The notes under the pieces: generated by a model
The model's database searches: none
The model's input: only the letters and a program-made list of their open reading frames with translations
Told to the model about the DNA's origin: nothing
Position numbers and translations under genes: made by a program
Assembly: GCA_016183985.1 (NCBI GenBank)
Contig: JACPDN010000006.1
Coordinates: 1,364,001-1,428,000, forward strand
DNA length: 64,000 nucleotides
Source: Pseudomonadota bacterium
Lineage (GTDB): Bacteria; Pseudomonadota; Alphaproteobacteria; Dongiales; Dongiaceae
Direction of reading: 5' to 3'
Shown here: positions 53,330-62,114 of the stretch, piece by piece
Position numbering within the stretch: position 1 is the stretch's first letter
Layout: every line of letters begins with the position of its first letter

Positions 53330-54322
53330 TCACGCCCGCTTCTCGTCGGCATCCAAGAGCTCGACGCGGGCCGCTTCCCTGGCATCCGGCCGCGTCTGGT
53401 CCATGCGCGCCTTGATATCCTGACGGCGTGTCACCACGGAATGCGGATCCTGGTGGATGATGATCTCGGCGCCGGGGAAGGCATCGTGCAGCCTGTCCTC
53501 GACCGCATCCGAAATGCGATGCGCCTCGATGAGCGAGATGTCGTCGGGGAGTTCGAGGTGGAACTGGATGAAGCGGTCCTGGCCGGCGATGCGGGTGCGC
53601 AGGTCATGGAGGTTCACCGCGTCGGGATGCGCCCGCACGATTTCCATGATGCGGCGGCGCGCATCGTTGTCCATCTCGCGGTCCATCAGCATGTCGAAGC
53701 TCTGCCGCCCGATCGAGATCGCCGTCCAGGCGATATAGAAGGCGACGATCAGGCCGAACAGGGGATCGGTCCACCACAAGCCGAATTGCGCCGAAATCAG
53801 CAGGGCCGCGATGACGCTGATATTGACCAGGAAGTCGCTGGTGTAATGCGTCGAATCCGCCTGGATGGCGACCGAGCCGGTCTTCTTCACCACATGGCGC
53901 TGCAGCAGGATGAGGGCGCCCGTGACCGCGATCGACAATACCATGACGGCGATGCCGAGGCCCGGCTTCTCGACCGGTTTGGGATGCAGGAAATGGTCAT
54001 AGACCTCGAGCAGCAGCAGGAGCGAGGAGCCGAGAATGAAGGCCACCTGCATGAGGCCGGCGAGCGGCTCCGCCTTGCCATGGCCGAAGCGGTGTTCGGC
54101 ATCGGCCGGCTGCAGCGCGTGGCGCACGGCGAGGAGATTGACGAAGGACGCCGCCATGTCGAGCGCGGAATCGAACAGCGTCGACAAGAGGCTGACCGAC
54201 CCGGTCGCTAGATAGGCATAGAATTTGAGGCCGATCATCACAAAGGCCGCCACCACCGCCGCCGTCGAGGCAAGGCGCATCAGCTTGGCCGCGTGTTCTC
54301 GGGTGATGGGGGCTGTGGTCAT
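53330..54322 (-). CDS. Cation diffusion facilitator family metal exporter (FieF-like)
   Basis: The 330-residue protein has six membrane segments and a cytosolic C-terminal ferredoxin-like domain. Metal sites are visible as DSALD in helix 2 and HYTSD in helix 5, the D-X-X-X-D and H-X-X-X-D pair of FieF, plus HRFGHGKAEPL between helices 2 and 3. It should export zinc or iron in exchange for protons. It lies 31 bases upstream of the SDR gene, same strand. Confidence 0.93.
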   Translation of the reverse strand: MTTAPITREHAAKLMRLASTAAVVAAFVMIGLKFYAYLATGSVSLLSTLFDSALDMAASFVNLLAVRHALQPADAEHRFGHGKAEPLAGLMQVAFILGSSLLLLLEVYDHFLHPKPVEKPGLGIAVMVLSIAVTGALILLQRHVVKKTGSVAIQADSTHYTSDFLVNISVIAALLISAQFGLWWTDPLFGLIVAFYIAWTAISIGRQSFDMLMDREMDNDARRRIMEIVRAHPDAVNLHDLRTRIAGQDRFIQFHLELPDDISLIEAHRISDAVEDRLHDAFPGAEIIIHQDPHSVVTRRQDIKARMDQTRPDAREAARVELLDADEKRA

Positions 54323-54353
54323 GGGTGGCTCTCCGGGCGAGAGTCATCGCCTC

Positions 54354-54490
54354 GCCCCCCACCCAACCCTCCCCCTAAAGGGAGAGGGTTTTTTGGCCCG
54401 GTTCGCCACAACAACCTCGCTCTAATTCCCTCTCCCTTTAGGGGGAGGGCCAGCCGACGAAGGTCGGCATTCGGCTCCCGGGTGGGGGGC
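54354..54490. repeat. Intergenic GC-rich palindromic repeat, family B (copy B5), with inserted mini-repeat
   Basis: CCCTCCCCCTAAAGGGAGAGGG on the left and CCCTCTCCCTTTAGGGGGAGGG on the right pair. The right arm is interrupted at 54449-54480 by GCCAGCCGACGAAGGTCGGC and ATTCGGCTCCCG before finishing GGGTGGGGGG. The insert is closely related to that in copy A9. Confidence 0.8.
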
Positions 54491-54521
54491 GGTGCCAGTC
54501 TCGTTCTCACCACACCGTTCC

Positions 54522-55172
54522 TCACGGATAAAGCTTCTCCGTCACCCAGGCGCTGCCCCATGTCGTTCCCGGCGCCGGCGTGTAGACGAGCCGGTCGTGG
54601 AGGCGGAAGGGGCGGTCTTCCCAGAATTCGATGTAAGTGGGCCTGATGCGCAGGCCCGACCAATGCGGCGGGCGCGGGATGGTACCGATGGGGTGCTTTG
54701 CCGTGAAGAGCGCCACGCGCTTTTCGAGGTCGAAGCGGTTCTGCATCGGGCGGGACTGGATCGAAGCCCAGGCGCCGAGCTGGCTGGAGCGCGGGCGCGA
54801 ATGGTAATAGTCGTCGGCCTCCTGGTCGCTCACCACCTCGACATGGCCCTCGACACGTATCTGACGGCGCAAGGACTTCCAATGCAGCACGATGGCGGCC
54901 TTCTTCGTCGCCAATATCTGCGTGCCCTTCTTGCTTTCGAAATTGGTGTAGAAGACGAAGCCCTGCTCGTCCCAATCCTTCAAGAGAACCATGCGCACCG
55001 AGGGCATGCCGTCGGTGCCGACGGTCGCCAAGGCCATGCCGTTGGGGTCGTTGGGCTCGGTGGCCTCGGCCTCCTTGAACCAGGCGGCAAATTTCTGAAA
55101 CGGCTCACCCCAGGGATGGCGGGCTTCCGTGTCCAAGGCGCCGCCGGCCTCGTCAACAACACTGTCGGTCAT
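54522..55172 (-). CDS. pdxH: Pyridoxamine 5'-phosphate oxidase
   Basis: The 216-residue protein is a complete Pdx[42 protein letters not shown] binds FMN, followed by [28 protein letters not shown] and the ending [23 protein letters not shown], close to the canonical W-X-X-X-R-L-X-P terminus. It oxidises pyridoxamine or pyridoxine phosphate to pyridoxal phosphate. The start at 55172 fits known lengths; the earlier open frame is not conserved. Confidence 0.96.
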   Translation of the reverse strand: MTDSVVDEAGGALDTEARHPWGEPFQKFAAWFKEAEATEPNDPNGMALATVGTDGMPSVRMVLLKDWDEQGFVFYTNFESKKGTQILATKKAAIVLHWKSLRRQIRVEGHVEVVSDQEADDYYHSRPRSSQLGAWASIQSRPMQNRFDLEKRVALFTAKHPIGTIPRPPHWSGLRIRPTYIEFWEDRPFRLHDRLVYTPAPGTTWGSAWVTEKLYP

Positions 55173-55293
55173 GATCTTGCTTCCATCACAATACGTTGAC
55201 TGCATTCTATAGCATTGAATTCGGAACGGGTTGACGCCATTTTCGTTGCGATTGCGGTGCCGATTCACGTGCCATTTTGACACAGGTTCCCAG

Positions 55294-55803
55294 ATGCCGA
55301 CGCAAAGCCTTACCCGTTCTATTGCCAAACCGATCAGCCTGTTGCTGGTGGCAAGCCTTGCCTTGCCGCTTGGCGCCTGTTCGTCCAATTCCTATGGCGG
55401 ATCGTCGCAGAATACCGGCACGGTGCTGGGGGCGCTGGGCGGCGCAGCGGCGGGTGCCGCGATCGGCGGCAAGGATAATTGGTGGTGGGCGGCGGGCCTC
55501 GGCGCGCTTGCGGGCGGTGTCGTCGGCAACCAGGTCGGCGCCTATCTCGACGCCCGAGACCAGCAGCGCTCGTACCAGAACGCCAATTACGCGCTCAACA
55601 AGGTGCCGGATGGGCAGAAGGCGACCTGGTCCAATCCGCAGAACCAAACGAGCGGTTACACGAAGCCCATAGAGACGACAAAAACCGCTTCGGGCCAGAC
55701 CTGCCGCGAGTTCCAGACCGGTGTGACAGCGCAGGGACAAAGCAGCACCGGTACCGGCACGGCCTGTCGCCAGCCTGATGGCACTTGGAAAATCATCCGC
55801 TAA
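55294..55803 (+). CDS. Glycine-zipper lipoprotein (RT0821/Lpp0805-like surface antigen type)
   Basis: The 169-residue protein has a signal with lipobox LGAC, and the mature part opens CSSNSYGG. A glycine-zipper region follows ([36 protein letters not shown]), then a polar domain with TCREFQTGV and [11 protein letters not shown], two Cys likely joined. It is an outer-membrane or periplasmic surface protein of the 17-kDa rickettsial type; role unknown. It is divergent from pdxH. Confidence 0.85.
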   Translation: MPTQSLTRSIAKPISLLLVASLALPLGACSSNSYGGSSQNTGTVLGALGGAAAGAAIGGKDNWWWAAGLGALAGGVVGNQVGAYLDARDQQRSYQNANYALNKVPDGQKATWSNPQNQTSGYTKPIETTKTASGQTCREFQTGVTAQGQSSTGTGTACRQPDGTWKIIR

Positions 55804-55849
55804 CCCCTATTTTTCGCCATGATGATCATTTCTCGTGGCGGAAAATTTC

Positions 55850-56782
55850 ATGCCGGATCCCTATAAGACGCTCGGCGTCGGCCGCCTCGCCACGGCGGAC
55901 GAGATCAAGAAGGCTTATCGCAAGCTGGCGAAGAAGCTGCATCCCGACGTCAATCCCGGCGACAAGAAGGTCGAGACCCAGTTCAAGGAGATCACGGCCG
56001 CCTATGACATGCTCTCGGATGCCGAGAAGCGCCGGAAATATGATCGCGGTGAGCTCGACGATAACGGCAATCCGCGCCCGGGTGCGGGCTTCCATGCCGG
56101 CAATCCCTGGGGTGCCGCACGCGGTACCGGCGGGCAACAAGGCCGCGCCCGCACGGCCAAGGACTTTGGGCTAGACGAAGAAGACAATGACGAGATCTTC
56201 AAGGACTTTTTCGGCTTCGGCCGCGGTCGCGCCAATTTCAAGATGCGCGGCGCCGACGTCACCTATCGGCTGGAAGTCGATTTCCTCGACGCGGCGTTAG
56301 GGGCAAAGAAGCGCGTCAACCTCACCGACGGCAAGACGATCGACGTGACGCTGCCGGCAGGAACTGAGGACGGCGCGCAGCTGCGCCTCAAGGGCCAGGG
56401 CATGCCCGGCCAGGGCGGCGCCGCCAATGGCGATGCCTTCGTCGAGGTCAGCGTCAAGGCGCATCCCTATTTCGAGCGCGACGGGTTCGACATTCTGCTC
56501 GAATGCCCGATCAGCTTGCAGGAGGCGGTGCTGGGCGGCACCATTGAAGTGCCGACCATCGACGGCCGCGTCGCCTTGAAAGTACCCGTGGGCAGCAATT
56601 CCGGCACCCAATTGCGCCTGAAGGGCAAGGGGCTCACCAACGCCAAGACCAAGCAGCGTGGCGATCAATATGTGCGCTTCGTCGTGACCCTGCCTAAGAA
56701 TGTCGATGCCGATCTCGAAAAGGCGATCCGCGAGTGGGCGAAGCAGCACAGCTACGATGTGCGGGCGAAGTTCACTTCTTGA
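55850..56782 (+). CDS. DnaJ-class molecular chaperone, CbpA-like
   Basis: The 310-residue protein has an N-terminal J domain with HPD at residues 31-33, a Gly/Asp linker and two C-terminal substrate domains (GQGMPGQGGAANGDAFVEVSVKAHPYFERDG and LKGKGL). There is no zinc finger, as in CbpA. It would stimulate DnaK. ATG at 55850 has GGCGGA upstream; GTG at 55835 is an alternative. Its stop overlaps the convergent EamA gene by 11 bases. Confidence 0.93.
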   Translation: MPDPYKTLGVGRLATADEIKKAYRKLAKKLHPDVNPGDKKVETQFKEITAAYDMLSDAEKRRKYDRGELDDNGNPRPGAGFHAGNPWGAARGTGGQQGRARTAKDFGLDEEDNDEIFKDFFGFGRGRANFKMRGADVTYRLEVDFLDAALGAKKRVNLTDGKTIDVTLPAGTEDGAQLRLKGQGMPGQGGAANGDAFVEVSVKAHPYFERDGFDILLECPISLQEAVLGGTIEVPTIDGRVALKVPVGSNSGTQLRLKGKGLTNAKTKQRGDQYVRFVVTLPKNVDADLEKAIREWAKQHSYDVRAKFTS

Positions 56783-57683
56783 GATTCACGAGAGCGACGC
56801 CGCCAAGGGCCAGCACGCCGCCGACGATCCCGAGCAAGCTCGGTGTTTCGCCGAGCCACAGGAAGCCGATGAGGGTCGCCACCGGCGGCACGCAGTACAT
56901 GAAATTGGAGGCGCGGCTCGCCGGCATTTTCGACAGCACGATCGCCCAGGTGCCATAGGCGACGAGGCTCGGCACGATCCCCAGATAAACCGCCGACCAG
57001 ATCGCCTCGTTGGTGGCCAGCGGCGCCTGTTCGAGCACGCCAGGCAAAGCCGGCGCCAGCAGCACCGCGCCGATGATCATGTTCCAGGCCGAAACGGTGA
57101 GCGGCCTGTGCCGCTGGAACAAGGGTTTCTGCACGATGGTCGAGATCGAATTGCAGAAAGCCGAGCCCAGGATCAGCAGGGCACCGAGATCGATCTTCAT
57201 CTCCGACCCTTCGCCCAGCGCGATGAGCCCGATGCCGGCGAAGGAGAGGAACGTCCCGGCCCAGGCCCATTTTCCGAAACGCTCGCTTAAGAAAACGATC
57301 GCGAACAAGGCGGTGATGATCGGGTTGACGTTGATGATGAAGCTCGCCGGTCCCGCCGAGACCGTCTGCTCACCGATATTGAGGAGGATCGTGTAGAGGA
57401 AGACGAAGAACAGGCCGCCGGTCGCAAAGCGCCAGATTTCGCCGAGCTTTGGGAGCGCCGGGCGGGTCGCGATGAGGAAGAGGGCTGCCGGCAAGGCGGC
57501 GATGGCAAAGCGCGCGGCACCAAGTTCCACCGGGCCGAAACCGGTGAGGCCGGCGCGGATCGCTGGAAAGGCCGAGGCCCAGGCAAGGATGGTCACGAAA
57601 AGGGCGCCGAAAGTGCCCCGGGAGAGGCCCGTTTCGGCCCCCAAAGCGGGCGGTTTTCCAGCCGAAATTGCGGTGTTCGTCAT
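56772..57683 (-). CDS. EamA/DMT family transporter
   Basis: The 303-residue protein has ten membrane helices in two EamA repeats; the first has LAWASAFPAIRAGLTGFGPVELGAARF and NIGEQTVSAGPASFIINVNPIITALFA, the second AFCNSISTIVQKPLF and SRASNFMYCVPPVATLIGFL. It exports metabolites or drugs. Start at 57683 is chosen over 57695. It is divergent from a LysR gene that probably regulates it. Confidence 0.9.
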   Translation of the reverse strand: MTNTAISAGKPPALGAETGLSRGTFGALFVTILAWASAFPAIRAGLTGFGPVELGAARFAIAALPAALFLIATRPALPKLGEIWRFATGGLFFVFLYTILLNIGEQTVSAGPASFIINVNPIITALFAIVFLSERFGKWAWAGTFLSFAGIGLIALGEGSEMKIDLGALLILGSAFCNSISTIVQKPLFQRHRPLTVSAWNMIIGAVLLAPALPGVLEQAPLATNEAIWSAVYLGIVPSLVAYGTWAIVLSKMPASRASNFMYCVPPVATLIGFLWLGETPSLLGIVGGVLALGGVALVNLKK

Positions 57684-57773
57684 CTCAAAACCCATCCTGA
57701 TGCCTGTCGTCCGGACACTCTCGCGGAGTGCGAGCTCCTTGACAAACGAACATTTCACCCTTCAGCTGTGAGC

Positions 57774-58697
57774 ATGTATCACAGCTCTCTTCCCCCTCTC
57801 GACACCCTGCGCGCCTTCGAGGCGGCGGCCCGCGGCGGCTCCTTTTCGGCCGCCGCCAGCACCCTCAACCTCACCCATGGCGCCATCAGCCGGCAGATCG
57901 CCAAGCTCGAACACTGGTTGGGTCTCAGGGTCTTCGACCGCCAGGCGCGCGGCGTCAGCCTGACGCCTGAGGGCCAGCGGCTTTACTTGCGGACCAACGA
58001 GGCCTTCGCGCTCATCGCCGACACGTCAGAGCGGTGGACCGAGCAGCGTGGGTCAGCGGTGGTGCGCCTCTCCTCCATCCCATCGGTCTGCGGATTGTGG
58101 CTGATGCCGCGGTTGAAGCGCTTCGAGGGCGGCAAGCCATCCTTGCGCATCACATTGTCGGTCGAGCATCGCCATGTCGATCTCGCGGATGAAGGCATCG
58201 ACCTTGCGATCCGCTGCGGGCGGGGTGCCATTCCCGATCGTATCTCGATGCAGCTGTTCGAGGAGCAATGCTACCCGCTCGCCTCGCCGGAACTGGCACG
58301 CGAAATCGCGCCCCATGGCGATGCGGCGCGCCTCCTCGATCACACGCTGATCCATGATTCGGACGCCACTGGTTGGCGCGCCTGGTTCAGCGCACAGGGC
58401 CTCGATTTTCGCCCGCGCGCGCATGACCGGCGCTTCGAAGATTATAACCTTGTTCTCGACGCGGCCATGAGCGGGCTCGGCATCGCGCTGGCCCGGCCGC
58501 CACTCGCAGAAAGCCTCGTCAAGCAAGGAAAACTCGTCGCCCTCGACAAGCGCACGGTCATCAACCCGTCATCCTATTGGCTGGACCGCCCGCATGGCGC
58601 GATGCGCGATGCCGCGCGCGCGCTTGCACGGCGCATCGGCCACGAGGCGGGGCTCGGCGCGGATGTGATCGCAGGATTCGTCAACGACGCGCGTTGA
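57774..58697 (+). CDS. LysR-family transcriptional regulator (GcvA-like)
   Basis: The 307-residue protein has PLDTLRAFEAAARGGSFSAAASTLNLTHGAISRQIAKLE as helix-turn-helix and the GcvA-like effector domain start VVRLSSIPSVCGLWLMPRLKRF. The ATG at 57774 is preferred to GTG at 57768; both have a weak ribosome-binding site. Only 90 bases separate it from the divergent EamA transporter gene, its likely target. Confidence 0.92.
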   Translation: MYHSSLPPLDTLRAFEAAARGGSFSAAASTLNLTHGAISRQIAKLEHWLGLRVFDRQARGVSLTPEGQRLYLRTNEAFALIADTSERWTEQRGSAVVRLSSIPSVCGLWLMPRLKRFEGGKPSLRITLSVEHRHVDLADEGIDLAIRCGRGAIPDRISMQLFEEQCYPLASPELAREIAPHGDAARLLDHTLIHDSDATGWRAWFSAQGLDFRPRAHDRRFEDYNLVLDAAMSGLGIALARPPLAESLVKQGKLVALDKRTVINPSSYWLDRPHGAMRDAARALARRIGHEAGLGADVIAGFVNDAR

Positions 58698-59016
58698 ACT
58701 GCTATGCGTTTGGGCAGCAGCGGCAACTTTCAGCACAATTCGTAAGCGCTTTTCCCCGCATGTCACATATCGATGTGAAAAGTGCGAAGCCTGAAAGAAA
58801 TGCACTAGCGCGGTGAGATGTTTGTGAGGTATCGGAGAAATTGCCGGGAACAAATCGCATGAAGCGCGATTAGGCACAACGGCACAGAGCACGCGTTTAT
58901 TCCGAAAATTCGTTCGCAAGAAACGTCGGAAGCAGATGGCGGCAAGGATGGATGGGACGAGGCAGAAATTTTCTGCCGCAGAATTGGACAACCGTCAGGG
59001 GCGATAGGGAAAGACC
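58698..59016. other. Non-coding stretch before small membrane peptide gene
   Basis: No convincing gene is present in these 319 bases. A palindrome GGCAGAAATTTTCTGCC lies at 58961-58977, shortly before the peptide gene and could be an operator or a short hairpin. Composition is slightly richer in A/T than flanking genes. Confidence 0.5.
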
Positions 59017-59106
59017 ATGACCAATGTGACCATGGTGGCATTCTGGGTCGCTTCTCTGCTTTTCCTGGGTGGCGGATTACTCGCCCTCAGCGTCTTCGCG
59101 CTCTAA
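59017..59106 (+). CDS. 29-residue single-span membrane peptide
   Basis: The frame ATG (59017) to TAA (59106) encodes MTNVTMVAFWVASLLFLGGG followed by LLALSVFAL. Nearly the whole peptide after residue 5 is one hydrophobic helix. A fair ribosome-binding site (TAGGGAAAG) is 5-8 bases before the ATG, and the region around has no competing gene. Small one-span peptides often regulate a membrane partner; none is indicated here. Confidence 0.55.
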   Translation: MTNVTMVAFWVASLLFLGGGLLALSVFAL

Positions 59107-59324
59107 AAAGGGCACGGGACGAGGCAAGGAAACGATCTCGATAGCAACCACCGGCAAGATCTTGGCCGGCATAGCCTTCCGCGCGCGGGCCGAAAGCGGC
59201 CGCCGCGGTAAGCGGCTGTCCAGCACTTTTGGTTTTGACGCCCTTCTTGCCTAAAGAAGCGGCACCCTTCAAAGATATCTCCGCTGCAAAATCAACACCG
59301 ACGCCATTTGGGAGCGGTCGCATC

Positions 59325-59978
59325 ATGTGCGGGCGATTCGTGCAGAAGAAGCCGGTCAGCGAGCTGGAGAGCTTCTTCGACATCAAAGGCCCGCTGCCCA
59401 ATTTCGAGCCACGCTACAACGTGGCACCGACGCAAGAGGTGGCGGTCGTCGTGATGGGGCCGTTGCACCGCCAGATCGCAATCAAGAAATGGGGCCTCAT
59501 CCCCGCCTGGTCGAAAGAGGGCAAGGCGGAATTCGCCACCTTCAATGCGCGGGCGGAATCGGTGCGGGAGAAACCCACCTACGCCCGAGCCTTTCAGCAG
59601 CGTCGCTGCATCGTGCCGGCCGACGGCTTCTACGAATGGACCGGACCGAAAGGTGCCAAGGTTCCGCATCTTTTCGAACGCGTGGATGGCGCGCCGCTGG
59701 CCCTTGCCGGTCTCCATGAGACCTGGCGCTCAAAGGACGGCAAGGAGCAGATTCAATCCTTCACCATCGTCGTCACCGCCGCCAATCGCTGGATGTCCTT
59801 CTATCACGAGCGCATGCCGGTGATTCTGGAAGCCGCAGATTTCGATACCTGGCTCAAAGGTACGCCGAATGAAGCGGCACCCCTGATGCACGCGGCAGCG
59901 GAAGGTGCGCTGAAGGAACGCGTGGTTTCGACGCTGGTCAATAATGTGAAGAACGAAGGGCCGGAATTGGTGGGCTAA
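59325..59978 (+). CDS. SOS-response-associated peptidase YedK/HMCES
   Basis: The 217-residue protein begins MCGRF, so the N-terminal Met is removed to expose the catalytic Cys2. NARAES contains the active Asn and Glu, and HERMPVIL the active His. The family shields abasic sites in single-stranded DNA by a covalent bond. The start is fixed by Cys2; the open frame upstream is not used. Confidence 0.95.
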   Translation: MCGRFVQKKPVSELESFFDIKGPLPNFEPRYNVAPTQEVAVVVMGPLHRQIAIKKWGLIPAWSKEGKAEFATFNARAESVREKPTYARAFQQRRCIVPADGFYEWTGPKGAKVPHLFERVDGAPLALAGLHETWRSKDGKEQIQSFTIVVTAANRWMSFYHERMPVILEAADFDTWLKGTPNEAAPLMHAAAEGALKERVVSTLVNNVKNEGPELVG

Positions 59979-60337
59979 GCGGTCTTGCGCTACCCCGCCC
60001 TTTCCTGCGGCATGCAATCGCCGAGGTGACCTTGCGGCTGCTGCTGCAGGCCCGGGGCATTTCCTGCACGATCGCCTTTCCAGCCGCGCGGCCGATGATG
60101 CCGATTGTCCGGCGTATGGTGACGTTGCTGGTGGAAAGTCCCGAAAAGGGCCGGCCAAACCCCAGGCAACAGCTTCAACACAGCCAATCTTCACCACCCG
60201 TTAACACTTCGCTTGCCACACTTCCGCGTGTTGGTGACGGCACTGGCGCAACCCCCAATTGATCTATGGTTAAGATTGGAGGGGGTTAAGATCGGGACAG
60301 CGCCGGTTCCAGGGTGAGCGAAAAGGTGACGGCCAAA
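59979..60337. other. Intergenic region with tandem GGTTAAGAT sites
   Basis: No reliable gene is seen; a 78-codon frame at 60026-60262 has no recognisable features. GGTTAAGATTGG at 60268-60279 and GGTTAAGATCGG at 60284-60295 are direct repeats with a 16-base period just upstream of the PAS gene and may bind a regulator. Confidence 0.5.
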
Positions 60338-60874
60338 ATGGGTGCCGATTTCGTCAAACCGGATCGAGCGTCGTTCAAGCTGATCGATACGGAAGCGCCG
60401 AGCTTCCGTTCGTTGCGCGCCGATGCGCTTTACCGTTATTGGCAGTCGCGCCGCGAGGACGCGTTGCCGACGCGCGCAGATATCGACCCGGCCGAGATCA
60501 AATCGCTGCTGCCTTATGTGCTGATCGTCGACATTCATCGCAACCCATTCCGCATCTATTACCGGCTGGTCGGCACGGCCGTCGTGCATTTCTCAGGGCT
60601 GGATTTCACCGGCACCTTCCTTGACGAACTGGCCTTCGACATCTGCGCCACGCAGGATCTGGTCGATGCCTACCGCATCGTCTGCGACAAGCGGCAGCCC
60701 GGTATCGGCATGGCCTTTGCCCAGCTCAATCACCAGACGGCGCTGGATGTCGAATATGTGATCTGCCCGCTCGCCAATGCCGCGAGCGAGATATCGCAAT
60801 GCCTGGTCCTGGAGGATTATGTCGCCAAGGAAGGCATGGATATCGGGCGTCTGCGCCTCGCCCGCCAAGCGTAG
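60338..60874 (+). CDS. PAS domain protein (PF07310-like)
   Basis: From the ATG at 60338 the protein has 178 residues, almost all one PAS-like domain: RADALYRYWQSRREDALPTRADIDPAEIKSLLPYVLIVDI, RNPFRIYYRLVGTAVVHFSGLDFTG and DVEYVICPLANAASE. This family is abundant in alphaproteobacteria and has no output domain; ligand and partner are unknown. AAGGTGA precedes this start; a GTG at 60314 is the alternative. Confidence 0.85.
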   Translation: MGADFVKPDRASFKLIDTEAPSFRSLRADALYRYWQSRREDALPTRADIDPAEIKSLLPYVLIVDIHRNPFRIYYRLVGTAVVHFSGLDFTGTFLDELAFDICATQDLVDAYRIVCDKRQPGIGMAFAQLNHQTALDVEYVICPLANAASEISQCLVLEDYVAKEGMDIGRLRLARQA

Positions 60875-61018
60875 CCAGCCAGCGCAAATTCCGGGAGCGC
60901 CTGCCCTGCCCGGTGCCGATGCTTGAAGCGTGGCCGTTTTCACCTAAATCTAAGGCAGACCTGCAACCGACCAAATCCCCCCGCGTCATTTCAGCCACAA
61001 GCGAGAAAGGCGGGCAGT

Positions 61019-61369
61019 ATGAAGCGATCAGCCAGATACATTGTCCTTGCCGCCCTTTTGGCGGCGCTGGGCGCACTTGGACCGGCTTTCGCCGATAGTG
61101 GCCAGCTGCGCGATCCAACACGGTGCGGGACCGGCCCCGCCAATTGCACCAAGCTGCCGCCCATGGGGAACGACACGCGGCGCAATGAGCCGCGCGGGCC
61201 ATCGAGCGAGCCCCGGCATAGGCTCAAAGACAGGCCGAGCCTGATGCATACGTCGCCACTGCCGAGCGAGGGTCTGCAACGCAATCTCGATTCACCGGGT
61301 TCCACAGGCCTCGACAAGGGTTCCACCGGCATCACGCAATATCCGCGCAGGAAATCGGTCGGGCACTGA
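61019..61369 (+). CDS. Small secreted proline-rich protein
   Basis: The 116-residue precursor has a signal peptide (MKRSARYIVLAALLAALGA) cleaved near AFADSG. The mature part is basic and rich in Pro, Ser and Arg with two Cys (TRCGTGPANC), and looks disordered. AGGCGG is close to the ATG. I do not recognise the family. It is the first of three small exported proteins encoded in a row. Confidence 0.65.
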   Translation: MKRSARYIVLAALLAALGALGPAFADSGQLRDPTRCGTGPANCTKLPPMGNDTRRNEPRGPSSEPRHRLKDRPSLMHTSPLPSEGLQRNLDSPGSTGLDKGSTGITQYPRRKSVGH

Positions 61370-61495
61370 CCCCGTGCGTTAACCTTAATTGGTCAGAAGA
61401 TAGCGGCATCACCCTGGAACCGGCCCCGCAGCAACCCCGTTTCTTCCATTGAGGCGCCCGACGCTCGAAGGGCGATTTTCGGTGGAGGTTTCGTG

Positions 61496-61804
61496 ATGCG
61501 AATGCGACATCTCGTGATCGGAACGATGTTGCTGCTGGGTGGCCTGAATACAAATGCCGCCGCCGCTGATGGCGAGCTCGACGCCGCCCATGTTCTCAAT
61601 ATAAGCGCCCGGGCCAATGCCGCCGTCACACCATCGGTTTCGGAGCAGGAAGCAAAGCTTTGGATTCTCAATTCCGGCTATGATCAGGTATCCGGCTTAG
61701 TGGCGGTCGGCCCCGGCATCTATCAGGGCACGGCGCTGTCGAATGGCGACACATATGACGTGGTGGTGGATTCCGCCGGCAATGTGCTGGGCGTCAAAGA
61801 ATAG
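61496..61804 (+). CDS. Small secreted protein, PepSY-like fold
   Basis: The 102-residue precursor has a signal peptide ending near NAAAADG. The mature 78 residues have a helix (SEQEAKLWILNSGYDQVSGLVAV) and strands (YQGTALSNGDTYDVVVDSAGNVLGV), the helix-plus-hairpin pattern of PepSY-type modules. GGTGGAGG lies upstream of the ATG at 61496. Its end overlaps the next frame by 23 bases. Confidence 0.7.
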   Translation: MRMRHLVIGTMLLLGGLNTNAAAADGELDAAHVLNISARANAAVTPSVSEQEAKLWILNSGYDQVSGLVAVGPGIYQGTALSNGDTYDVVVDSAGNVLGVKE

Positions 61805-62114
61805 AAAATCGAGGTGGCGGGTTTGGCTCGCCGCCGCTCTGCTGCCGTTTCTGTTTTCGCCCGCAGCAGCTTTCGCACAAAACAATACGGGCTATCCCAG
61901 CGGCACCAAATGCGGCGACCTCATCGAGCCGCGACGTTCTGCTTGCAAGGATGCCTTCGATCCGCGCCCCAACCCGCGCGAGACCATCAACCGGCCGCCG
62001 TCAAAAGCCGTGACACCACCAAAGGCGCAGTCCCTGGGGCAAGATGCCTTTCCGACCAATCCCAAAATATCAAACACCGTACCGCCACCGATTCTGAAGA
62101 AACAGCATCAGTGA
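61782..62114 (+). CDS. Small secreted Pro-rich protein
   Basis: From the ATG at 61782 the precursor has 110 residues. A basic start (KNRKSRWR) precedes a hydrophobic signal (VWLAAALLPFLFSPAAAFA) cleaved before QNNTG. The mature part has two Cys (TKCGDLIEPRRSACKD) and a Pro-rich disordered tail. It overlaps the previous gene by 23 bases and the convergent phosphatase gene by 7. No ribosome-binding site is clear; translational coupling is likely. Confidence 0.6.
   Translation: MCWASKNRKSRWRVWLAAALLPFLFSPAAAFAQNNTGYPSGTKCGDLIEPRRSACKDAFDPRPNPRETINRPPSKAVTPPKAQSLGQDAFPTNPKISNTVPPPILKKQHQ

Noticed and set aside
60026-60262. 78-codon frame between yedK and the PAS gene
   Set aside because: It starts with GTG or similar without a ribosome-binding site, and composition is that of non-coding DNA.
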